Of a DNA stretch of 18,399 nt, positions 6,855-12,907 are shown one piece after another. The position numbers and the translations under genes are program-made. The stretch spans positions 1 through 18,399 of the forward strand of contig CAZIMF010000013.1 of assembly GCA_964540445.1 (NCBI GenBank). The letters are read 5' to 3'. Positions within the stretch are counted from its first letter, which is position 1. The number at the start of each line of letters is the position of its first letter. This stretch comes from JALQXV01 sp964540445 (GTDB lineage Bacteria > Patescibacteriota > Saccharimonadia > Saccharimonadales > 2-12-FULL-41-12). Below the pieces are notes generated by a model that saw only the letters and a program-made list of their open reading frames with translations, was not told the DNA's origin and ran no database searches.

Positions 6855-7325
6855 TTATTGAACTATCAATGTACCGGTATCGTCGTTAAGGTGATTGTGA
6901 TATCCGTGACTGCCTGTTGTGGTAACCGTTATAGTTTTGCTTTCGCCAGCTTTTATAATGCCAATATTTAATTCTGGATCGTCAGTATGTTGGGGATGTG
7001 GATCAGAATCGAATTGAAGTGTCTTGGAAGAATCGTTCTTAACTGTGACCTGGCTACCGGCTTTTACTGTTAACGAAGCCGGGCTGAATCCGTTGTTGCT
7101 ATAGGTTATTGTGTTGCCTGCGGCGGTAGTATCACCTGTCTGGGTAGCGGTTGGTTCGGTGGAGTTAGGATCGGTTTGAGTTGACGGAGCAGTATTAGTG
7201 GTTGAACTGGTATTAGTAGCATTATCTTTGGCATCATCGCTATTCGATCTACCAAACAACGCATAGGCTCCTCCGGCCACAACAACAATAATTAAAACAA
7301 TGGTTAGCAGTGCGGTCTTTGTCAT
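6855..7325 (-). CDS. membrane-anchored cupredoxin-fold protein
   Basis: The 156-residue protein has an N-terminal membrane anchor or uncleaved signal (5-23), a Thr/Ser/Asn/Pro linker (28-70) and a cupredoxin domain (71-156, TITYSNNGFSPASLTVKAG to TGTLIV). The normal type-1 copper Cys is absent, and the C-x2-H-x-G-M stretch is replaced by HGYHNHLNDD. His residues at 110, 113, 140, 143 and 145 could bind metal in another geometry. It probably stands outside the membrane as a metal carrier or sink. It starts 1 base after the SHOCT gene, with its Shine-Dalgarno (AAAGGAG) inside that gene's 3' end, so they form one operon under the TCTCAG-repeat promoter. Confidence 0.88.
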   Translation of the reverse strand: MTKTALLTIVLIIVVVAGGAYALFGRSNSDDAKDNATNTSSTTNTAPSTQTDPNSTEPTATQTGDTTAAGNTITYSNNGFSPASLTVKAGSQVTVKNDSSKTLQFDSDPHPQHTDDPELNIGIIKAGESKTITVTTTGSHGYHNHLNDDTGTLIVQ

Positions 7326-7326
7326 A

Positions 7327-7566
7327 TTAAGCTAGCTCCTTTTTAAGCTGTGTAAATTCTTCTTTAGTGATCTCGCCTTTCGCGTATCGTGCCTTGGCAA
7401 TATCTATTGGATTTTGGTTAGCCTGCTGTGCATGTCGTCTGACCAGCCAACTTATTAGCAGTATAACGCCGAAGATTACGGCTGCCCAAAACAGCATTAC
7501 AAAAACCGTGAACAGTAATTCGTGCGAATCGTCAGGTCTTGGCTCTAGTTGAAATCGTTGGTGCAT
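7327..7566 (-). CDS. single-TM SHOCT-domain protein
   Basis: The 79-residue protein has one membrane segment (about 18-42) and a C-terminal SHOCT domain (52-79: NPIDIAKARYAKGEITKEEF, then QLKK). SHOCT is a short module often found at the ends of membrane or oligomeric proteins and thought to help oligomerisation. AAGGAG lies 8 bases before the ATG. It is the first gene of a two-gene operon with the cupredoxin and lies behind a tandem TCTCAG operator (7611-7627) matching the one before the nearby response regulator gene. A role in the envelope or metal response is inferred from that. Confidence 0.9.
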   Translation of the reverse strand: MHQRFQLEPRPDDSHELLFTVFVMLFWAAVIFGVILLISWLVRRHAQQANQNPIDIAKARYAKGEITKEEFTQLKKELA

Positions 7567-7596
7567 TGGGGATACTCCTTATTTAATAACCCCGAG

Positions 7597-7627
7597 TGTA
7601 TAGTAATTTGCTGAGAGCTTACTGAGA
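7597..7627 (-). promoter_or_regulatory. tandem TCTCAG operator and -10 of the SHOCT-cupredoxin operon
   Basis: On the minus strand TCTCAG (7622-7627) and TCTCAG (7611-7616) are spaced 11 bp apart. After 8 bases comes TATACA (7597-7602) as -10. The repeat pair takes the place of a -35, as expected for an OmpR/PhoB-type activator. The site is between the 48-aa ORF's stop and the SHOCT gene. Confidence 0.6.
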
Positions 7628-7632
7628 GTAAT

Positions 7633-7779
7633 CTATCTAACAAATACAAGCTTACGCAGGGCTCGTTTTATCTTGCGAGCATCAGCACTATTATAGTTTG
7701 CGTGTTTATTAATGTACGCCTCAAGTATGTCCATATCCGGTGGCGTTTCGTATGTTAGTGGAAAACGTGGTATTTTCAT
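7633..7779 (-). CDS. 48-aa basic protein
   Basis: Minus-strand ATG at 7779 with a strong AAAGGAGG (7791-7798) 11 bases upstream, and stop TAG at 7633-7635. The product starts MKIPRFPLTYETPPDMDILE and ends in a basic helix (ADARKIKRALRKLVFVR). It has no Cys, signal peptide or membrane segment. The family is unknown. It lies between two of the TCTCAG-repeat promoters, and a degenerate copy (7894-7910) faces it about 115 bases upstream, so it may be a member of the same regulon with a leader of about 90-100 nt. Confidence 0.6.
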   Translation of the reverse strand: MKIPRFPLTYETPPDMDILEAYINKHANYNSADARKIKRALRKLVFVR

Positions 7780-7877
7780 TGTAATTATTCCCTCCTTTTG
7801 TTATTTTGGCGTTCCCTTGTCTGCGACATTAGTGCCTGTAATTTTGTGGCCTCTATTGTCCGGCTAAGGGTGGCTCT

Positions 7878-7910
7878 ATCGTAAATAATTGTCCTGAGAA
7901 AATACTGAAT
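7878..7910 (-). promoter_or_regulatory. tandem operator-like repeat facing the 48-aa gene
   Basis: On the minus strand ATTCAG (7905-7910) and TCTCAG (7894-7899) are 11 bp apart, followed after 10 bases by TACGAT (7878-7883), a possible -10. One half-site is degenerate. It is back to back with the plus-strand copy at 7916-7932. Confidence 0.42.
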
Positions 7911-7915
7911 AGTTC

Positions 7916-7943
7916 GCTCAGCGAATTCTCAATAACAAATACT
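7916..7943 (+). promoter_or_regulatory. tandem operator and -10 of the exported His/Gly-tailed protein
   Basis: GCTCAG (7916-7921) and TCTCAA (7927-7932) are 11 bp apart, with AATACT (7938-7943) as the nearest -10 candidate. The distance from repeat to -10 is shorter than at the other sites, which weakens the promoter assignment but not the repeat itself. Confidence 0.5.
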
Positions 7944-7989
7944 AAGCTTAGGAAACTGCAAACTAAGCAGTAGAAAAGAAAGGAGAAAG

Positions 7990-8484
7990 ATGAATATAAA
8001 AAAACCATTATTAATTGCTGGCGCCATAAGTACCATTGGGTTTGCGGGGTTAGCCGGCAGTAGTTTAGCCTCGGCTCAGTCCAGTACTTCAGGCAGTGAT
8101 TCACTTGTGTCTAAAATTGCTCAGAAGTTTAATCTGAAAACTGAGGATGTACAGGCTGTCTTTACTGAAGACAGAAATGCTAGAGAGGCTGAGCATCAAG
8201 CGTCGATTGAGAAAGAACTGACCCAAGCAGTCACCGACGGAAAGATTACCGCCGATCAGAAAGACAAGATAGTTGCTAAGCAAAAAGAGCTGCAAACCAG
8301 CATGGAAGCTAATCGAGATGCAATGAAAGACAAAACAGAAGCAGAACGTAAAGCGGCAATGGATGCAAAGCGTACAGAGTTAGAACAGTGGGCAAAAGAC
8401 AACAATATCCCAACTGAATTCTTGCGCTATGTACATGGTGGCCATGGAGGCCCGGGAGGTCCTGGCGGTCCACACGGCATGTAA
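7990..8484 (+). CDS. exported helical protein with His/Gly-rich tail
   Basis: The 164-residue protein has a signal peptide (1-29, cleavage near ASA). The mature part is almost all charged helix (about 37-150), including a short ITADQKDKI segment typical of small exported helical repeat proteins (DUF2680-like). The tail is GGHGGPGGPGGPHGM, a likely metal-binding end. A good Shine-Dalgarno (AGGAGA) precedes the ATG. The size, location and co-regulation with a two-component system are reminiscent of the CpxP/Spy idea of an exported stress protein, but I see no LTxxQ motif, so this is analogy only. A strong terminator follows. Confidence 0.85.
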   Translation: MNIKKPLLIAGAISTIGFAGLAGSSLASAQSSTSGSDSLVSKIAQKFNLKTEDVQAVFTEDRNAREAEHQASIEKELTQAVTDGKITADQKDKIVAKQKELQTSMEANRDAMKDKTEAERKAAMDAKRTELEQWAKDNNIPTEFLRYVHGGHGGPGGPGGPHGM

Positions 8485-8511
8485 TTAGTAGACTGTAACG
8501 AGATTGTAATC

Positions 8512-8549
8512 CTAAAAACCACCGTACTAACTTATGCGGTGGTTTTTAG
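8512..8549 (+). terminator. strong intrinsic terminator
   Basis: A perfect 13-bp stem, CTAAAAACCACCG (8512-8524) with CGGTGGTTTTTAG (8537-8549), and a 12-nt loop. The T5 run lies in the 3' arm. It ends the upstream helical-protein transcript and separates it from the response regulator promoter 6 bases later. Confidence 0.88.
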
Positions 8550-8554
8550 TCTAG

Positions 8555-8592
8555 TCTCAGCTAGTTCTCAGTTTTGGACGTATACTAATACT
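8555..8592 (+). promoter_or_regulatory. autoregulatory operator and promoter of the two-component operon
   Basis: Two exact TCTCAG half-sites (8555-8560 and 8566-8571, 11-bp period), then 9 bases, then TATACT (8581-8586), then 6 bases to the ATG at 8593. The second half-site covers the -35 position. No Shine-Dalgarno exists, so the transcript is probably leaderless. The response regulator is likely to control its own operon. Confidence 0.65.
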
Positions 8593-9273
8593 ATGCGAAT
8601 ACTAGTTGTTGAAGATGAACATAAGATTGCCAACGCACTTAAACAAGGGCTTGAGCAGCATTCATATGCGGTTGATGTTTCATATGACGCCGATGATGGC
8701 TTAGCTATGGCGGCTACTGAGCCCTATGATTTAATTATTCTTGATCGAATGTTGCCGGGCAAAACAGACGGCATCGGCATTATACAGGCAATTCGGGAAG
8801 ACAAAATTCATACACCGGTTTTGTTATTAACTGCTAAAGATAGAGTATTAGATCGGGCAGAAGGGCTAAACGCAGGGGCTGATGATTACTTAGTAAAACC
8901 ATTTGCCTTTGTTGAATTGATAGCCCGAGTGCGCGCCCTACTCAGACGACCACCTCAAACTACTATGGCTTTATTGCAATACCAGAATCTATTACTTGAT
9001 CCAGAAAATATGCTGGTTGAGCGAGGAGGCATTGGCATCCAATTAACGCAGAAAGAGTTTGCCCTGCTGGAATACTTTATGCGCCACCCTGAAAGAGTGC
9101 TTAGTAAAGATATGTTAATGCAGCATGTCTGGGATTATGATGCAGAGATATTGCCAAACACAGTGGAGGTATACGTTGGCTACTTACGGAATAAAGTAGA
9201 TAAACCGTTTAAGCAGTTGCCCCTCATTCATACTCGACGTGGTTTTGGTTATTACTTCGGAGTTCCAAAATGA
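8593..9273 (+). CDS. OmpR/PhoB-family response regulator
   Basis: The 226-residue DNA-binding regulator has a receiver domain (1-118) with acidic pocket E7/D8/E9, phospho-acceptor D51 (ILDRMLPG), T80 and K102, then a winged-helix DNA-binding domain (about 127-224, ending HTRRGFGYYFG). An upstream GTG at 8539 is in frame but would lie inside the terminator and the operator, so ATG 8593 is the start. It forms an ATGA overlap with its histidine kinase. Proteins of this family bind direct repeats with a 10-11 bp period, which fits the four tandem sites around it, so it probably activates the SHOCT-cupredoxin, 48-aa, His/Gly-tail and own operons. Confidence 0.95.
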   Translation: MRILVVEDEHKIANALKQGLEQHSYAVDVSYDADDGLAMAATEPYDLIILDRMLPGKTDGIGIIQAIREDKIHTPVLLLTAKDRVLDRAEGLNAGADDYLVKPFAFVELIARVRALLRRPPQTTMALLQYQNLLLDPENMLVERGGIGIQLTQKEFALLEYFMRHPERVLSKDMLMQHVWDYDAEILPNTVEVYVGYLRNKVDKPFKQLPLIHTRRGFGYYFGVPK

Positions 9274-10280
9274 CATTTCATAAAAACTCTATCAAGCTGG
9301 CCGGCTTATACTTGGCAATAATGATGCTTATTAGTTTTTTCTTTAGTATTAATATTTATCAATTATCGGTGCAAGAATTTGACCGAGGGCTTCGCCGGCC
9401 GGAGCCAGCCTTAAATATCCCCGGCGGTCCTGGTTTCTCGATTCAAATACGTGATCAATTACAACAAGACCGTGACCAGCGGTACGAAGATGCTAAAGAT
9501 CGTGTAGTCAACCGGCTGCTGCTTGTTAATCTTTTGATTCTAGTCAGCGGCGGCATTCTTAGTTATTTTTTGGCGCTTAGGACACTCAAGCCAATTGAAG
9601 AAGCGCACGAGGCCCAAAGCCGCTTTACGGCCGATGCCAGTCATGAACTTCGAACCCCCATTACCGCCATGCGCAGCGAAAATGAAGTAGCTTTAATGAA
9701 TCCGAAGCTTACGCTTAGCCAAGCTCGCCAACAAATAAAAAGTAATATTGAAGAACTAGAAAAGTTAACTGACCTATCAGACGGTCTGCTGCGGCTAGCC
9801 CGACTGGAAAATAACAATATAAAAAGAGACACAATAAAAATAAGTAATCTGATTGCAAAGGCAGTTGATCGGGCAGTACCGATAGCAGAAAAAAAGAACA
9901 TTCTGATTACAGCTCAGAGTGATACAGCAGCTAGTGTAAGCGGAGACGAGAGCAGTCTTATGGAAGCTATAGTGATATTGCTAGACAATGCGGTAAAGTA
10001 TAGCCCAGCAAAAAGTAAAGTAATAGTACGAGCCATAACTAAACAGAAAAATGTTGTTATTCAGGTAATAGATACTGGCGCGGGGATTAAAGCGACAGAA
10101 TTACCACATATCTTTGATCGGTTCTATCGTGCAGACTCATCTCGAAGTAAGCAGAAGATAACGGGCTATGGGCTTGGTCTGGCAATTGCTAAGAATATTA
10201 TAGAAATGCATGGGGGCACAGTGGCTGCAGATAGTAAGCCAGGGGTGGGCTCTACCTTTACGATTGTACTGCCTAACTAG
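9270..10280 (+). CDS. membrane sensor histidine kinase partner of the OmpR-type regulator
   Basis: The 336-residue kinase has TM1 (about 9-29), a short external loop (30-80, containing a PGGPGF stretch but no clear sensor fold), TM2 (about 82-103), HisKA with H125 in ASHELRTP, and HATPase_c with N box LLDNAVKYSP, G1 box DTGAGIK and G2 box YGLGLAIAK. There is little or no HAMP domain between TM2 and HisKA. It overlaps the regulator gene by 4 bases (ATGA). The small sensor loop resembles those of kinases that sense envelope stress or metals, but the signal cannot be read from sequence. Its TAG stop shares the palindrome CTAG with the opposing PepSY gene's stop. Confidence 0.95.
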   Translation: MTFHKNSIKLAGLYLAIMMLISFFFSINIYQLSVQEFDRGLRRPEPALNIPGGPGFSIQIRDQLQQDRDQRYEDAKDRVVNRLLLVNLLILVSGGILSYFLALRTLKPIEEAHEAQSRFTADASHELRTPITAMRSENEVALMNPKLTLSQARQQIKSNIEELEKLTDLSDGLLRLARLENNNIKRDTIKISNLIAKAVDRAVPIAEKKNILITAQSDTAASVSGDESSLMEAIVILLDNAVKYSPAKSKVIVRAITKQKNVVIQVIDTGAGIKATELPHIFDRFYRADSSRSKQKITGYGLGLAIAKNIIEMHGGTVAADSKPGVGSTFTIVLPN

Positions 10281-10831
10281 TCGTTGTTGTTACCGTGGCC
10301 ACCGCGATTGGAGTTATCCCCATTGTCATCATCGTCGTCGCCGTGACGGCCAGACTGTGACTGAGAGTTTGAATTAACCATATTCTTGTCGGTTTTAGTT
10401 TTGGTACGGATTACAGCACCATCACTGACACGTACATCAACACGACTGCCATCGGTGAAACGAACGCTGAAAACCGGTGAACCATGTTCTGACTCGGACT
10501 GAATTTTCTTAACAGTTTTACCGGGCATTGTAGTCATTGCAATTGCAAGTGCCTGATCCTGGGTAACCGCAACAGCATTCGGGTCTACCGGAATCTGGTT
10601 GTTATTATCGTTGTCATTGTCATCATTCAACTCATTCTCTTGCTCGGCACCCTGTGCATTTGGGGTTGCAGGAGTCGCTGGTTGGGCTGCATTATCATTT
10701 CGGCGATCCTGTTGCCGGTCTTCCCGACGAACATCATTAGGGTTATTGTCATCGGCGCCATGCTGCGCAAAGGCAACGCTTGGAACGGCAATTAGGCCGA
10801 TTACGGCTGGTATTACAAGTATTTTCTTCAT
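10277..10831 (-). CDS. exported PepSY-domain protein with Asp/Asn-rich regions
   Basis: The 184-residue protein has a signal peptide (1-22, cleavage after AFA), an Asp/Asn/Arg/Gln-rich linker (25-80), one PepSY domain (about 86-143: VTQDQALAIAM to VRVSDGAVIR) and a charged tail rich in Asp, Asn, Gly and His. PepSY modules occur in exported regulators of proteases and in proteins linked to cell-wall and iron functions. The acidic tracts could bind cations. AAAGGAG precedes the ATG. It is divergent from the ECF sigma gene across a symmetric promoter-like palindrome, so it is probably a target of that sigma factor. It is tail-to-tail with the histidine kinase, overlapping by 4 bases. Confidence 0.87.
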   Translation of the reverse strand: MKKILVIPAVIGLIAVPSVAFAQHGADDNNPNDVRREDRQQDRRNDNAAQPATPATPNAQGAEQENELNDDNDNDNNNQIPVDPNAVAVTQDQALAIAMTTMPGKTVKKIQSESEHGSPVFSVRFTDGSRVDVRVSDGAVIRTKTKTDKNMVNSNSQSQSGRHGDDDDDNGDNSNRGGHGNNND

Positions 10832-10854
10832 ATACGTCTCCTTTTATTAGACAA

Positions 10855-10891
10855 TAGATGTAACGAACGACCGTCAGTTTCGTTACATCTA
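10855..10891. promoter_or_regulatory. perfect palindrome reading as a bidirectional ECF-type promoter
   Basis: The arms TAGATGTAACGAA (10855-10867) and TTCGTTACATCTA (10879-10891) are perfect inverted repeats around an 11-bp centre. On each strand it reads TGTAAC-N16-CGTTAC, the layout of an ECF sigma promoter (a -35 with an AAC core and a -10 with CGT). The plus-strand start would be near 10892 for the sigma gene, and the minus-strand start near 10853 for the PepSY gene. It could instead be an operator for an unknown dimeric repressor. Confidence 0.6.
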
Positions 10892-10907
10892 ATGCGAAAG
10901 AAAGTGA

Positions 10908-11387
10908 ATGTTTAACAAGAAACGGAGATTTGCCAGCATGTATAACGCCTACGCGGACGACATTTTTCGTTATCTGCTGGTGCATGTTCGCGACCGTCAA
11001 TTAGCCGAAGATTTAACAGCTGATACATTTATGAAAGCCTGGATACGCCTTGAAACATTCGATTTTAAGCAACCGCGCCCATGGTTATACACAATAGCCA
11101 AAAACACCATGACCGATCATTGGCGAAAAAAACAGTCAGTAGCCCTAGAAGATGAAGAACTTGCCAGCGATAGGGAGTCACTTGAAGAACAGATAGAACA
11201 GCAAATGTCTGCTGAAGCACTAAAGGCTGCGGTATCATACCTACCTGACGATATGAAGTCGGTGGTAATCCTTCGCTTTATGTTAAGGTATTCGGCTAGA
11301 AAAACTGCCGATAGCTTGGGAATGACCGAGGGCAATGTACGCGTTATACAGTACCGGGCGCTCAAGAAACTAAAGGAATTATTATGA
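10908..11387 (+). CDS. ECF-type RNA polymerase sigma factor
   Basis: The 159-residue sigma-70 family protein has sigma region 2 (about 12-75, ADDIFRYLLVHVRDRQLAED then PWLYTIAKNTMTDHWRKK) and region 4 (about 105-157, YLPDDMKSVVILRF and a helix-turn-helix at GMTEGNVRVIQYRALKKL), with no region 3, as in ECF factors. The start at 10908 keeps F8 before MYNAYADD, as in related proteins. M11 at 10938 has the better Shine-Dalgarno (GGAGA at 10924-10928) and cannot be excluded. It overlaps the anti-sigma gene by ATGA, so the pair are made together, and it probably drives its own promoter at the palindrome. Confidence 0.93.
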   Translation: MFNKKRRFASMYNAYADDIFRYLLVHVRDRQLAEDLTADTFMKAWIRLETFDFKQPRPWLYTIAKNTMTDHWRKKQSVALEDEELASDRESLEEQIEQQMSAEALKAAVSYLPDDMKSVVILRFMLRYSARKTADSLGMTEGNVRVIQYRALKKLKELL

Positions 11388-12004
11388 AGAATAAAATACT
11401 TCGATGGCAATTACGTCGCCAAGGCACCAGCCCTAAAGAAGCGGACTCATTGGCAAAACTCGCGCAGGCGCTATCTGTTAGTTTGCCCGAGTTACATCCA
11501 GAGACTAAAAAACAAATTGCTGAGGACCTTGGGTTTAAGCCCCGCTACCCTATTATTAAACCGAAGTTTGCCATTGCCGGTACTGCCGCGGCTTTTGTAG
11601 TTCTTGTTGTTATTTCTCAGTCAGCCCAACCAGGGTCAACCTTGTATGCCCTCAAGCGAGGGAGTGAACAGGTGCGTACCGTCGTGCAGCCTGGTTTTAA
11701 CCAAGAAGACTTAGACAAGCGACGTGAAGATGAACGTAATAAGGCTGCTGAAGTACAGCAAAAGCAAGAAGACAGAAGTAGTCAGCCTAGTGGTCAAAGT
11801 GCAGATGATAATAATTCCGCAATAAGACAAAAGCGGGAACAGAGCGGTCAAAGACAATCAGAAAGCACTAGTAAGCCAGATGAGCAAAAATCAAGTAATT
11901 CCGGTCCTGGATCGGGCAGTGGGGGCAGCCAAACTGGCACAAATACTAGCGGATCAGATAACTCGGGCAACTCACAAAGTGGCCGGGGATCGGGCAGAGA
12001 CTGA
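11384..12004 (+). CDS. single-pass anti-sigma factor-like protein (DUF5667-like)
   Basis: The 206-residue protein has a cytoplasmic N-terminal part (1-60), one membrane segment (about 62-79), then PGSTLYALKRGSEQVRTVVQ (83-102), the start of a DUF5667-like external domain common beside ECF sigma factors, and a long low-complexity Gln/Ser/Gly/Asp/Lys tail (120-206). There is no Cys, so it is not a zinc anti-sigma (HxxxCxxC) protein. Coupling to the sigma gene by a 4-base overlap supports an anti-sigma role that holds the sigma factor at the membrane. The tail suggests wall contact. The anti-sigma role is inferred from context. Confidence 0.85.
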   Translation: MKNKILRWQLRRQGTSPKEADSLAKLAQALSVSLPELHPETKKQIAEDLGFKPRYPIIKPKFAIAGTAAAFVVLVVISQSAQPGSTLYALKRGSEQVRTVVQPGFNQEDLDKRREDERNKAAEVQQKQEDRSSQPSGQSADDNNSAIRQKREQSGQRQSESTSKPDEQKSSNSGPGSGSGGSQTGTNTSGSDNSGNSQSGRGSGRD

Positions 12005-12056
12005 ATCCTCTAGCTTTATTAGTTATGGTCTTACCGTAGTTTAAATGCAAGGGAAA

Positions 12057-12293
12057 CTATTCTTGCTGATACTTTTGAGCGGCAAGGATAAACCAGGTAA
12101 CGGCATTAAGTAGTACTAACGCAGCGCCTAACCAGAGGGTAAGGCTCAGGTATACGGCCGCAAAAACTAACAATATTATTCCGGTTAAAACACTGGTTGA
12201 GAGGGCGGGTTTGTGTTTGCTACGTAACGAAGGGATGAGGGCGACCGTAAAAATAAATGAACCGATGCTTAAAGCTAAATCTTGCCATGGCAT
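12057..12293 (-). CDS. small 3-TM membrane protein (possibly SemiSWEET/PQ-loop-like)
   Basis: The 78-residue protein has three hydrophobic segments (about 5-21, 33-51 and 53-72) and short basic loops (SLRSKHKPA, QKYQQE). The length and the LIPSL stretch in the first helix recall SemiSWEET-type half transporters, but the PQ motif is not clear, so the function is open. The ATG at 12293 has no Shine-Dalgarno. TGCTATGAT sits 6 bases before it, so it is transcribed from its own promoter within the 31-base gap after the methyltransferase gene, most likely leaderless. Confidence 0.78.
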   Translation of the reverse strand: MPWQDLALSIGSFIFTVALIPSLRSKHKPALSTSVLTGIILLVFAAVYLSLTLWLGAALVLLNAVTWFILAAQKYQQE

Positions 12294-12299
12294 CGCTTA

Positions 12300-12308
12300 A
12301 TCATAGCA
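12300..12308 (-). promoter_or_regulatory. extended -10 of the 3-TM protein gene (leaderless start)
   Basis: TGCTATGAT on the minus strand is followed by 6 bases and the ATG at 12293. The -35 is poor. Confidence 0.7.
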
Positions 12309-12324
12309 GACTTAGTTCGTCGTT

Positions 12325-12822
12325 CTACTCGTAAGTGTATAAATATAGGCTATCGCTTACTTTCGTGGGCTTTTTGCCTGGGATTGTAAAAACAAAACTA
12401 ACCAATTTGGGTGGTTTTTTGTAGTTATTGATAACTTTTATGTTCAATCGTTTCATAAATGGTTGCAGTAAAAACACAAAAACTCCGTTGGCTTCGGGGA
12501 GCTGCTTGTTCCAGAAGTTACCCAGCACAATATGGGTATAGTTACGATATTTTAATGTAGTAAGTAGCGAGTAGAGATACAAAAACAGATTTACCTCATA
12601 GCCAACAGAGTAAATCTGTCGTTTGGCTGCCGCAACTAGCATACGGCCGTCGCCGCTACCTAGATCAAGCAGCGTGTCGCCCGGTTGTAAGTTGAGCATA
12701 TCCAATGCCTTCTCTACATACACTGGTTTGGTTGGCAAAAACGGTGCCCCAATAATAATTACTAGGCAAAAGGCAATAAATGCCACAGCGCCCGTTACCC
12801 AGAGTATTAAAAAGATGTCCAT
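12325..12822 (-). CDS. membrane-anchored SAM methyltransferase, FAM173-like
   Basis: The 165-residue protein has an N-terminal membrane segment (about 4-27) followed by a short PFLPTKP linker and a class I methyltransferase fold. Motif I is LLDLGSGDGR (51-60), and GYEVN (74-78) carries the acidic residue that would hold the SAM ribose. The layout of one TM helix, then the DLGSGDGR and GYE-N motifs, matches the FAM173/ATPSCKMT group of small membrane methyltransferases, known in eukaryotes as protein-lysine methyltransferases, with prokaryotic relatives of unknown substrate. It has no clear Shine-Dalgarno. It is divergent from the exporter gene. Confidence 0.82.
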   Translation of the reverse strand: MDIFLILWVTGAVAFIAFCLVIIIGAPFLPTKPVYVEKALDMLNLQPGDTLLDLGSGDGRMLVAAAKRQIYSVGYEVNLFLYLYSLLTTLKYRNYTHIVLGNFWNKQLPEANGVFVFLLQPFMKRLNIKVINNYKKPPKLVSFVFTIPGKKPTKVSDSLYLYTYE

Positions 12823-12891
12823 TTAGTACTAATGGTAAAGCACGGTTAGTTGAATTGAAACTAAAAGGAACATGATTTGTGATTATTGGCG

Positions 12892-12897
12892 TATACT
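12892..12897 (+). promoter_or_regulatory. -10 of the exporter gene
   Basis: TATACT lies 10 bases before the ATG at 12908, giving a leader of only about 4 nt, with no Shine-Dalgarno for this ATG. It also argues against the in-frame upstream ATG at 12872, which would lie before the promoter's start point. Confidence 0.5.
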
Positions 12898-12907
12898 TGA
12901 AAATAAT

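Noticed and set aside
7853..8104. 83-codon minus-strand frame with a hydrophobic stretch
   Set aside because: It is a shadow of the signal peptide and 5' region of the plus-strand exported protein gene and has no Shine-Dalgarno.
8539..8592. N-terminal extension of the OmpR-type regulator from GTG 8539
   Set aside because: It would start inside a perfect terminator stem and run through the operator and -10. The receiver domain begins exactly at ATG 8593.
12872..12907. 12-residue N-terminal extension of the exporter
   Set aside because: The Shine-Dalgarno is only 2 bases from that ATG, the -10 TATACT lies downstream of it, and exporters of this family start a few residues before TM1.
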